Source: Alphaproteobacteria bacterium
Lineage (GTDB): Bacteria > Pseudomonadota > Alphaproteobacteria > UBA11222
NCBI GenBank assembly: GCA_003454415.1
Contig: DMKG01000182.1
Coordinates: 7,083-19,329, forward strand
Length of the DNA: 12,247 bases
Direction of reading: 5' to 3'
Shown: positions 6,175-12,247 of the stretch, one piece after another
Position numbering within the stretch: the stretch's first letter is position 1
Layout of the letters: each line of letters begins with the position of its first letter
The notes under the pieces: model-generated
What the model saw: only the letters and a program-made list of their open reading frames with translations
Database searches by the model: none
Told to the model about the DNA's origin: nothing
Position numbers and translations under genes: made by a program

Positions 6175-7217
6175 GCGCCAACTTCACAAGCGATAACCAG
6201 TCCCCGGTGGCTGCCCAGATAATGGAGGCCATCCTGAGGGCGAATTCGGGAAAAGCAGCCTCCTATGGGGCGGATGAAATTACCCGCCGGTTACAGGATA
6301 AATTTTCAGAAGTCTTTGAAACCGGCGTGCGGGTGTTTCCAGTAGCGACGGGCACGGCAGCGAACGCCCTGGCGCTGGCTATGCTCACTCCGCCATGGGG
6401 GACCATTTTTTGTCACGAGGAAGCGCATATCACGTCGGATGAATGCGGCGCGCCGGAATTTTTCACTTCCGGCGCGAAGCTGAAACCGCTTCCTGGCGCG
6501 CATGGGCGGCTGACGCCGCAGATTCTGTCCGATTGTCTGCGGGATATCCAGCCGGGCGACCAGCATCAAACCCAGCCTGCCGTGCTGAGTCTAACCCAGG
6601 CGACCGAAGCCGGAACCGTTTATGCGCCGCAGGCGATTGCAGAATTGTCAGCCATCGCCCGGGCGCACCGGCTTTATGTGCATATGGATGGAGCGCGCTT
6701 CGCCAATGCGGTGGCGTCCCTCAACTGCGTCCCCGCTGACCTGACGTGGCGGGCCGGGGTGGACGCGCTTTCCTTCGGCGCGACCAAGAACGGCGCCCTT
6801 GCGGCGGAGGCCGTGGTGTTTTTCAGGCCTGAACTGGCGGAAAACTTCCTGTACCGGCGTAAGCGGGCAGGGCATCTGGTTTCCAAAATGCGCTACATTT
6901 CCGCGCAGCTCGAAGCCTATCTCGAAAAGGGCTTATGGCTTGAGCTGGCGGCGAACGCCAACCGGCAGGCGCGCCGCCTTGCCGAAGGATTGAAGACCAT
7001 TTCCGGCGTGGAAATTCTTCATCCGGTCGAAGCCAATGAAATTTTTGCCCGAATTTCAGCAGACGCCATCTTTGCGTTACGGGAACGCGGTTTCGGTTTT
7101 CATGTCTGGGGGCGCCAGGAAGAAGGAATCATCCGTCTGGTAAGCGCCTTCGACACCACGCCTGGGGAAGCGGATCTTTTTACCGCCGCCCTCAGGGAGT
7201 GTGCTGGAACTGTTTAG
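6171..7217 (+). CDS. ltaE: Low-specificity L-threonine aldolase (PLP-dependent)
   Basis: Cleaves L-threonine or L-allo-threonine to glycine and acetaldehyde and accepts other beta-hydroxy amino acids. It is a fold-type I PLP enzyme of 348 residues, near the family's usual length. Motifs are SDNQSPV (7-13), ASYGADEIT (30-38), the phosphate-binding TGTAANALAL (60-69), CHEEAHITSDECGAPEFF (81-98), HMDGARFANA (171-180) with Asp173 for the pyridine nitrogen, and the Schiff-base Lys206 in SFGATKNGA. The start is the ATG of the ATGA shared with the JAMM gene. The unit ends here: the convergent chemotaxis gene ends 12 bases away. Serine hydroxymethyltransferase-like or phenylserine aldolase activity cannot be excluded. 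Why an aldolase is coupled to a JAMM peptidase is unclear. Confidence 0.92.
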   Translation: MSANFTSDNQSPVAAQIMEAILRANSGKAASYGADEITRRLQDKFSEVFETGVRVFPVATGTAANALALAMLTPPWGTIFCHEEAHITSDECGAPEFFTSGAKLKPLPGAHGRLTPQILSDCLRDIQPGDQHQTQPAVLSLTQATEAGTVYAPQAIAELSAIARAHRLYVHMDGARFANAVASLNCVPADLTWRAGVDALSFGATKNGALAAEAVVFFRPELAENFLYRRKRAGHLVSKMRYISAQLEAYLEKGLWLELAANANRQARRLAEGLKTISGVEILHPVEANEIFARISADAIFALRERGFGFHVWGRQEEGIIRLVSAFDTTPGEADLFTAALRECAGTV

Positions 7218-7229
7218 TTCATTCTGGAA

Positions 7230-9644
7230 TCAGGCCGCACGGACCTGTTGCAGAAAGCGTTTGACTTCAGCGCGCAGTTTATCCGCTTCCTGGCTAAGTT
7301 CGCCGGCGGCGTTCACCACTGCGTTGGCGGCATTGCTGGTTTCGTCATTGGCAGACTGCACGGCCACGATATTCGCGGAAACATCCCGTGTGGATGTCGC
7401 CGCCAACTGGGTGTTTTGCGTAATTTCCTGTGTGGCGCTGCTTTGCTGCCTGACTGCGCCCGCGACAGAAGTTACCGCCACGCTGATTTCACCAATCGTG
7501 CTGCTGATGGCGTTGATCGCATCCAGGGCCTGCTCGGAAACGTTCTGCATCGCGTTGATCTGCGTCGAGATTTCTTCTGTAGCCTTTGCTGTCTGATTGG
7601 CGAGATTCTTCACTTCCGACGCCACAACTGCAAAGCCCTTTCCGGCCTCTCCGGCCCGCGCCGCTTCAATCGTCGCATTCAGCGCGAGAAGATTGGTTTG
7701 TCTGGCGATCTGATTGATCAGTTCAACAACCTGGCCAATTTTCCCTGCGGCCTCGGACAGTTCTTTCATGGTTTGATTGGTCGCTTCCGCGTGGGACACC
7801 GCCTTCAGCGCGACCTCATTGGACGCAGTCATCTGTTTGTCGATCTCACTGATCGAATAGCTCAGTTCTTCAGTTGCAGCTGCGACGGAATCCACGTTTC
7901 CACTGGCGCTGTTGGCGGCGGTGCTCACCACGTCGCTTCTTTCATGCGCCTGAGTGGCGATGGCGGACATTTGTTCGGCTGTCTGTTTCATACCGAGCGC
8001 GCTTGATGAAACCGCCTCGACAATATGGCCGACCGTGTCCTCGAAACTGGCCGCGAGCGCCTCCATGGCCTGGCGCTTTTCTTCCATATTCTTGCGCCGT
8101 AATTCGTCACGCTCCAGTTTGGCCCGCTCGATCTCAAGAGCATTTTCCTTGAAGATCTGCACAGCAGCAGACATATGGCCAATTTCGTCCCTGCGATTGC
8201 GCATGGGAATCTCGACTGTCAGATCGCCTTTGGCGAGAGTTCGCATGGCTGCAACCATAGAGCGTAACGGACGTGTGACGCTGTATCCGACATAGTAAAG
8301 AGCGATGAAGGCGACAGCGCCGATCGTGGCGAGCGAAAGCACAAGCAGGGTGGTTTCGCTGCTGGAAATTCGCGAGTTGACAGCTTCGACGCCTGTCGTA
8401 ACTTCCTTGCGGCTGGAGACAACCTGCCGGTCCGCAATCTTGAGCAGTTTTTCCGTATTGGCCTGAACTATCTCCAGTTCTTCCTGTTTCTGTTTGTATA
8501 TGGAGAGCAGGGCAAGAGTCTGATCGAAAATGTCCTTTTCAGAGTCGCCTATATTGGCCAGCCTTTCGACAGTCAATCTGAACTGCTTGAATTTTTCAAC
8601 CCATTCTGGCGATTGCTTGGTAACGATTTCTTCAAGCGCCCTCTGGCCATTCGTCATGGTGGATGCAGTGGTCATAAAACGCTCCGACGCCTGCCTTACG
8701 GCGTCAGGATTTTGAAGACCGACGCCTTCCGCAATTAAGCCAATGGCCAGATTGGCGTTAGAAACGATATCGGAAACGCCCTGCAGCGAGTTGAGCTGAT
8801 CCTGGATCAGCACGCCATTATTACTGCGTTTGTCTCTTTCTGCGGCGGCGGCATCAGTCTTATCGCCGTCGTCCACCCCAGATTGCGCTTTGCGGGCGGC
8901 GATGTCGCTGGCAAATACTTCCTCCATGATGTTGAAGAGGGCGTCATTAGCAAAATCCAGAAAATACAGGCTTTCGGTAAGCAGTTTTTCGTGAATCTCA
9001 CGGGATTGCGCCAGGGAGGCATTCAAGCCTTCAACCGCATCTAGGCTCTGGGAGACATATCCGTCGAGCTTGCCGATATTGCCGGATAACTGTCCGGCCA
9101 AAGCCGTCAGGGTTTCCGCTTCTTCCTTGTTCATGCGGAGGGAAGCGGATTTGACATTATCTGTAAAACGGCTGACCTCATCAGTGACCTTGTCCCGCAT
9201 TTTGACGCGCGATTCGTCACTCGCCGCCGCCGCCAGCGCGCGAAGATTCATGGAGATTTGGTTAGCGTTCAGCGCCATGTCAAAGGCGCCTGTCATCCCG
9301 CCTATGTCCTGTTCTGCGACAGTGGTGAATGTCTGCTGGATCAGGCGGAACGAGTTGAACGAGACCAGACAGGCGACCAGCGTGAGAATACCTACCATCA
9401 CATAGGTCGCGAAGAGTTTTGACTGTATGTTCAGCCTCGAGAGGATGGAGGCGTTGGAAATCAGTTTAGCGGTTTTTCTGAGGAATACATGGCTTTTTGC
9501 GGCAAAATTGCGCATCATATCCCCGTATGGGATTTTACTCAGATGTTCCTGGGTGTTTTTTGCAACTGTCCTGGCTTTTTGTGAAACAGCCCGGGCTTTT
9601 TCAGAAACAGCCTGCAGATCATTGCCTTTATCACTGGTCGTCAT
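7230..9644 (-). CDS. Methyl-accepting chemotaxis protein, HAMP plus MCP signalling domain
   Basis: An 804-residue inner-membrane receptor that would control CheA through CheW. Order: cytoplasmic tail 1-76; TM1 about 77-97 ([20 protein letters not shown]); periplasmic, largely helical sensor about 98-431; TM2 about 432-454; HAMP about 454-505 (Pro459, DEIGHM); coiled-coil signalling domain about 530-795. The hairpin tip is [35 protein letters not shown] (644-678). The sensor carries a charged stretch near 256-276 ([19 protein letters not shown]) and has no domain I can name. The tail is odd: most receptors begin within about 10 residues of TM1, whereas this has about 76 with a repeated KARxV unit (EKARAV, QKARTV). 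A later start at M43/M44 is possible. No NWETF-like CheR-tethering pentapeptide ends the protein. It appears monocistronic, and no che gene is in the window. Confidence 0.93.
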   Translation of the reverse strand: MTTSDKGNDLQAVSEKARAVSQKARTVAKNTQEHLSKIPYGDMMRNFAAKSHVFLRKTAKLISNASILSRLNIQSKLFATYVMVGILTLVACLVSFNSFRLIQQTFTTVAEQDIGGMTGAFDMALNANQISMNLRALAAAASDESRVKMRDKVTDEVSRFTDNVKSASLRMNKEEAETLTALAGQLSGNIGKLDGYVSQSLDAVEGLNASLAQSREIHEKLLTESLYFLDFANDALFNIMEEVFASDIAARKAQSGVDDGDKTDAAAAERDKRSNNGVLIQDQLNSLQGVSDIVSNANLAIGLIAEGVGLQNPDAVRQASERFMTTASTMTNGQRALEEIVTKQSPEWVEKFKQFRLTVERLANIGDSEKDIFDQTLALLSIYKQKQEELEIVQANTEKLLKIADRQVVSSRKEVTTGVEAVNSRISSSETTLLVLSLATIGAVAFIALYYVGYSVTRPLRSMVAAMRTLAKGDLTVEIPMRNRRDEIGHMSAAVQIFKENALEIERAKLERDELRRKNMEEKRQAMEALAASFEDTVGHIVEAVSSSALGMKQTAEQMSAIATQAHERSDVVSTAANSASGNVDSVAAATEELSYSISEIDKQMTASNEVALKAVSHAEATNQTMKELSEAAGKIGQVVELINQIARQTNLLALNATIEAARAGEAGKGFAVVASEVKNLANQTAKATEEISTQINAMQNVSEQALDAINAISSTIGEISVAVTSVAGAVRQQSSATQEITQNTQLAATSTRDVSANIVAVQSANDETSNAANAVVNAAGELSQEADKLRAEVKRFLQQVRAA

Positions 9645-9990
9645 ATGTCACCGCCCCAAATTTCAGTTAAACATAATGGAAGCAACGTCATATCTGATAT
9701 TAGTCCGCCCCCACTCAGACTTCGGCATGTATTGAAAAGGTTTCTTCGGCCGGTCTGCGCGGGGAAAAATAAGCAAATATCCTTTCAAATTCGTAAAACC
9801 TGATCATAAAAGCCAACCCGTCACCTGCACGATCCCTGCGCCGCAATATGTCCCCGCCGTGGCGCATTATCGGCATGGACTTACATCGCCTGCGCGCCCG
9901 GGTCCGTGGAAAACAGCCAATCACAGACTAAGCTCCCAAAACCGGGACGCGAATGCTAGACTTGGCTGCGCGGTGTTCTTTTGTTTTGCA

Positions 9991-10028
9991 AAGTTCTTGG
10001 CAAAGCCGCTGTCAGCGCTTAAGAACTT
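9991..10028. repeat. 38-bp inverted repeat upstream of the thiolase-like operon
   Basis: AAGTTCTT (9991-9998) and AAGAACTT (10021-10028) are perfect 8-bp arms. Inside, CGCT (10007-10010) and AGCG (10014-10017) form a second stem around GTC, giving a nested dyad. It sits 78 bases before the thiolase-like start codon. It could be a repressor operator or an RNA structure. Confidence 0.6.
9997..10025 (+). promoter_or_regulatory. Candidate promoter of the thiolase-like/DUF35 operon
   Basis: TTGGCA (9997-10002) and TAAGAA (10020-10025) are 17 bases apart. The -35 box is near consensus and the -10 box is weak. It lies wholly within the inverted repeat 9991-10028, as expected if a regulator bound there and blocked polymerase. 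This is an inference from two weak signals. Confidence 0.3.
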
Positions 10029-10105
10029 CGCCATCAGGACATTGGCTGCTGCGCCATGAATAGCGCCAGCTATCAATGCTTATAACCACAACAGGGGAGC
10101 CTTTA

Positions 10106-11281
10106 ATGAGTATTAGGGGAAAGGCCTATATCGGCGGGATATTTGAACATCCCACCCGGGTGGCGCTGGGGAAGACCTTGCCGCAGCTGCATGCGGAACT
10201 GGCGAAAGGCGCGCTTGCCGACGCGGGACTGGGCAAGGATGACGTGGACGCCTATTATTGCGCAGGCGACGCCCCCGGCATGGGCGGCATCGACATGGTC
10301 GAATATATGGGCCTCAACAATGTGCGCCAGATCGACAGCACGGAAACGGGCGGCTCGTCCTATGTGCTGCATGTCAATCACGCAGCCCAGGCGATCGCGG
10401 CGGGCCATTGCAAGGTGGCGCTGATCACCCTTGCGGGCCACCCCGCAGCGGATGCGCAGGAAGGAGTAAGAACCCGCTTTGGCGGTGAGACGCCGCCCGC
10501 CGCCGGATTTGAATCTTCCTACCGGCCCACCATCGTCAACATGTACGCCATGTGCGCCCAGCGCCACATGTATGAATACGGCACGACGAGCGAACAGATG
10601 GCCTGGATCAAGGTGGCCGCGTCGCACCACGCGCAGCATAATCCGCACGCCCTGCGGCGCGAAGTGGTGACGGTGGAGGATGTGGTCAACTCTCCCATCA
10701 TCGCCTCGCCGCTGCACCGGTATGACTGCTGCGTCATCACCGATGGCGGCGGCGCCGTCATCGTGGTTGCGCCGGAAATCATGAAGAGCCTGAAGCGCCC
10801 CGCCGTCAAGATTCTTGGAGCCGGTGAAGCGCCCAAGCATCTGATGAACGGCCGGGTCGACCTGACTTATTCCGGCGCGCGGTGGTCCGGGCCAAAAGCC
10901 TTTGAAGAGGCGGGCGTCGCCCATAAGGACATCAAATACGCTTCGATCTATGACAGCTTCACGATCACGGTTCTGGAAACGCTGGAAGACCTTGGGTTCT
11001 GCGAAAAAGGCCAAGGCGGCAAGTTCGTTTCCGACGGCAATCTGATTTCTGGGGTTGGCAAACTTCCCTTCAACACGGATGGCGGCGGGCTGTGCAGCAA
11101 CCATCCGGGCAATCGCGGCGGCATGACCAAAGTGCTGGAAGCGGTGCGCCAAATTCGTGGCGAAGCGCATCCAAAGGTGCAGGTGCCCAATTGCGACATA
11201 GCCCTGGCCCACGGCACGGGCGGTCTGCTGGGATCGCGTATGGGAAGTGCAACGGTTATTCTAGGGAATCAAGACTCATGA
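10106..11281 (+). CDS. Thiolase-fold enzyme of the lipid-transfer (SCPx/Ltp) group, lacking the N-terminal catalytic Cys; probable CoA-ester retro-aldolase or thiolase-like protein
   Basis: 391 residues in two thiolase-type halves. Motifs are AYYCAGDAPGMGG (49-61), NMYAMCAQRHMYEYGTTSEQ (145-164), ITDGGGAVIV (211-220), IYDSFTITVLETLEDLGFC (281-299), FNTDGGGLCSNHPGNRGGM (322-340) and ALAHGTGGLLGSR (366-378). True thiolases carry a nucleophilic Cys in the N-terminal half (CxSG/CASG); here the segment reads DSTETGGSSYV (78-88) with no Cys, and the C-terminal CxGGG is AHGTGG. His333 of NHPG is kept. Loss of the Cys with a DUF35 partner is the pattern of Ltp2-type lyases, which cleave beta-hydroxyacyl-CoAs by retro-aldol reaction; that role is inferred. 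ATG 10106 follows AGGGGAG (10093-10099) at 6 bases; an in-frame ATG at 10076 has no binding site. It overlaps the DUF35 gene by ATGA. Confidence 0.88.
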   Translation: MSIRGKAYIGGIFEHPTRVALGKTLPQLHAELAKGALADAGLGKDDVDAYYCAGDAPGMGGIDMVEYMGLNNVRQIDSTETGGSSYVLHVNHAAQAIAAGHCKVALITLAGHPAADAQEGVRTRFGGETPPAAGFESSYRPTIVNMYAMCAQRHMYEYGTTSEQMAWIKVAASHHAQHNPHALRREVVTVEDVVNSPIIASPLHRYDCCVITDGGGAVIVVAPEIMKSLKRPAVKILGAGEAPKHLMNGRVDLTYSGARWSGPKAFEEAGVAHKDIKYASIYDSFTITVLETLEDLGFCEKGQGGKFVSDGNLISGVGKLPFNTDGGGLCSNHPGNRGGMTKVLEAVRQIRGEAHPKVQVPNCDIALAHGTGGLLGSRMGSATVILGNQDS

Positions 11282-11667
11282 GTGAAGCAAAAGCAAAAGT
11301 CCGCGCCCCCCGGGTCAATCATGAAACCAAAGCCTTCTGGGAGGCCACGGCGCAAGGCAAGCTGCATGTCGGCAAATGCGATGATTGTGGGGAGCATTAT
11401 TATTACCCGCGCGCGTTATGTCCCTTCTGTTTCAGCGACAAGACGCGTCTGGCGCTTTGTTCAGGAAAGGGCGAGATCTATTCCTACAGCGTGACCCATG
11501 GCAAGGAGCCTTACACCATCGCCTATGTAACGCTGGAGGAAGGACCGACTATCCTGACCAATATTGTCGAGTGCGATTTTTCGAAGCTTGCGATTGGCCA
11601 GAAAGTCAAGGTCGTGTTCTATGACACGGGGGAAGGCAACGCCGTGCCCATGTTCACGGCTGCCTGA
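11278..11667 (+). CDS. Zn-ribbon and OB-fold protein, DUF35 family (thiolase partner)
   Basis: 129 residues. An N-terminal helix (KAFWEATAQGKLHVGKC) leads to a rubredoxin-like zinc ribbon with Cys34, Cys37 (CDDC), Cys48 and Cys51 (CPFC), then an OB-fold (about 58-125: GKGEIYSYSVTH, IAYVTLEEGPTILTNIV, IGQKVKVVF). DUF35 proteins act with thiolase-fold proteins, as HMG-CoA synthase partners in archaea or as the aldolase-associated domain of ChsH2 with Ltp2 in steroid side-chain breakdown. In such complexes the ribbon bridges subunits and the OB-fold helps hold CoA or the substrate. The ATG lies in the ATGA shared with the upstream stop, so one-to-one synthesis and a hetero-complex are likely. 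The acyl-CoA hydratase-like (MaoC) half found in full ChsH2 is absent. Confidence 0.92.
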   Translation: MSEAKAKVRAPRVNHETKAFWEATAQGKLHVGKCDDCGEHYYYPRALCPFCFSDKTRLALCSGKGEIYSYSVTHGKEPYTIAYVTLEEGPTILTNIVECDFSKLAIGQKVKVVFYDTGEGNAVPMFTAA

Positions 11668-11674
11668 ATTTTCT

Positions 11675-11701
11675 GGGTTTTCCCGCGGTCCGGAAAATCC
11701 C
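11675..11701 (+). terminator. Possible terminator hairpin after the DUF35 gene
   Basis: GGG-TTTTCC (11675-11683) can pair with GGAAAA-T-CCC (11692-11701), with one bulged T. No T-tract follows. A second weak dyad, GGGG (11712-11715) with CCCC (11735-11738) followed by TTTAATT, lies just downstream. One of them probably ends the operon, but neither is a textbook site. Confidence 0.3.
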
Positions 11702-11762
11702 GCTTCTGGCTGGGGTTCCCGGGCCGCTGGATATCCCCTTTAATTATCCTGACAGGCCGGAT

Positions 11763-11791
11763 TTGACGGCAATAAACGGAGTGCATAAAAC
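11763..11791 (+). promoter_or_regulatory. Candidate ada promoter
   Basis: TTGACG (11763-11768) and TAAAAC (11786-11791) are 17 bases apart, placing a start near 11798, about 48 bases before the ada ATG. The -35 box fits the alphaproteobacterial preference. Ada activates its own promoter in E. coli, but I could not find a convincing Ada box here. Confidence 0.4.
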
Positions 11792-11845
11792 CCTTCTATC
11801 CTCAATATGAAGTGATCTGTCTGACTGTTACCAAGGATCACGGCC

Positions 11846-12247
11846 ATGGAAGTTTCACCCCAAACCGATGCATGGCGCTGGGCCGCCATAGCCGGACGCG
11901 ACCCCCGAGCGGACGGCAAGTTCTATTACTCGGTGCGCACCACCGGCGTCTATTGCCGCCCATCCTGCCCCGCACGGCTGGCGCGCCGCGAAAATGTCCA
12001 GTTTCATATGACGCGCGAAGACGCCGAGCGCGCAGGCTTCCGCCCCTGCAAGCGCTGCAGGCCTGGCGGACAATCCCCGGCCGATGAGCACCGGCAAAAG
12101 GTGATCGCCGTCTGCCGCCGGATTGAAACGGCGGAAACACCGCCGCCTTTGGATGAACTGGCCGCCTGGGCCGGGCTCAGCCGGCATCACTTTCACCGCG
12201 TCTTCAAATCCGTGACTGGCGTTACTCCGAAAGACTATGCCGATGCG
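11846..12247 (+). CDS. ada: Ada: methylphosphotriester-DNA methyltransferase and AraC-type activator, 3'-truncated by window edge
   Basis: 134 codons are visible, open to the edge. The N-terminal Ada zinc domain carries four cysteines at 37, 41 (GVYCRPSCPAR), 68 and 71 (PCKRC), one position off E. coli Cys38/42/69/72. Cys37 should therefore be the residue that takes a methyl group from the Sp methylphosphotriester and switches the protein to an activator. The segment FYYSVRTTGVYC and the block NVQFHMTREDAERAGFRPCKRC are diagnostic. An AraC-type helix-turn-helix starts near residue 85 (LDELAAWAGLSRHHFHRVFKSVTGVTPKDY). Whether a C-terminal O6-methylguanine transferase domain follows cannot be seen, so it could be full Ada or an AdaA-like protein. 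ATG 11846 has AAGGA at 11833-11837, eight bases upstream. Confidence 0.93.
   Translation, partial: MEVSPQTDAWRWAAIAGRDPRADGKFYYSVRTTGVYCRPSCPARLARRENVQFHMTREDAERAGFRPCKRCRPGGQSPADEHRQKVIAVCRRIETAETPPPLDELAAWAGLSRHHFHRVFKSVTGVTPKDYADA

Larger units (their letters stand above)
9645..10105. other. Non-coding region between the chemotaxis gene and the thiolase-like gene
   Basis: About 460 bases separate divergent genes and must hold promoters for both. On the chemotaxis side I found no convincing sigma-70, sigma-54 or flagellar sigma-28 box; ATATCAGATAT near 9692-9702 is a short palindrome. On the thiolase side there is a 38-bp inverted repeat with a possible promoter, described separately. Short reading frames here (for example a GTG-started 69-codon, arginine-rich frame on the minus strand at 9715-9924) have no recognisable domains and are not called. 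Confidence 0.7.

Noticed and set aside
1997..7217. A shared threonine pathway between CobC (threonine phosphate) and the threonine aldolase
   Set aside because: They are in separate operons 3 kb apart with rpoH and rluD between them on the other strand; no sign of a joint system.
7248..8006. 252-codon plus-strand frame inside the chemotaxis gene
   Set aside because: Low-complexity, Cys/His/Arg-rich translation with no family features, opposite the conserved MCP signalling domain.
9715..9924. GTG-started 69-codon minus-strand frame upstream of the chemotaxis gene, with a GGGAG about nine bases before it
   Set aside because: Arginine-rich, no recognised domain and no conserved context that I can see. 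Too weak to call without homologues.
10076..10105. Upstream ATG for the thiolase-like gene
   Set aside because: No ribosome binding site before it, while AGGGGAG sits at the right distance from ATG 10106.
10103..11212. 369-codon open frame on the minus strand opposite the thiolase-like gene
   Set aside because: Its protein is rich in His, Arg and Gly with no recognisable domain, and the opposite strand encodes a clear thiolase-fold protein. It is a by-product of GC-rich codon bias.
11763..11800. Ada box upstream of ada (AAT ... GCA at 11771-11785)
   Set aside because: The spacing between AAT and GCA is nine bases, which does not match the E. coli arrangement as I recall it; chance match likely.

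Overview
The window reads as ordinary chromosomal DNA of a moderately GC-rich alphaproteobacterium; I cannot name the genus. Evidence for the class is the rluD-rpoH pair on one strand, an alphaproteobacterial-type small membrane protein and JAMM protease beside rluD, the cobD-cobC pair, and the overall protein sequences. There is no transposase, integrase, phage gene or CRISPR array. The first gene (acyl-CoA dehydrogenase) and last gene (ada) are cut by the window edges.

Layout. Bases 1-2983 (+): the 3' part of an acyl-CoA dehydrogenase gene, then cobD (cbiB) and cobC, which make and attach the aminopropanol arm of vitamin B12. Bases 2984-3131: a non-coding stretch with hairpins and a 13-bp direct repeat. 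Bases 3132-3207: tRNA-Glu(CTC), facing rpoH. Bases 3235-5424 (-): rluD (23S rRNA pseudouridine synthase) followed, after a 294-bp leader, by rpoH (heat-shock sigma-32). Bases 5423-7217 (+): a tightly overlapping three-gene unit diverging from rluD: a one-helix membrane protein, a JAMM/Mov34 zinc peptidase and a low-specificity threonine aldolase. Bases 7230-9644 (-): an 804-aa methyl-accepting chemotaxis protein with an unusually long N-terminal cytoplasmic tail. Bases 9645-10105: non-coding, with a 38-bp inverted repeat upstream of the next operon. Bases 10106-11667 (+): a thiolase-fold enzyme without the usual N-terminal cysteine, coupled to a DUF35 zinc-ribbon/OB-fold partner. Bases 11846-12247 (+): the N-terminal third of Ada, the methyl-DNA repair protein and regulator.

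How they work together. Three units are functionally coherent: cobD/cobC (B12 late steps), rluD/rpoH (ribosome modification and heat-shock control, a conserved neighbourhood), and thiolase-like/DUF35 (CoA-ester carbon-carbon bond cleavage, probably one hetero-complex). The least explained is the membrane protein-JAMM-threonine aldolase unit. Its start codon overlaps the divergent rluD start codon, so neither side has an intergenic promoter. I see no clearly new defence or mobile system. The best candidates for new biology are that JAMM unit, the thiolase/DUF35 pair and the structured rpoH leader.
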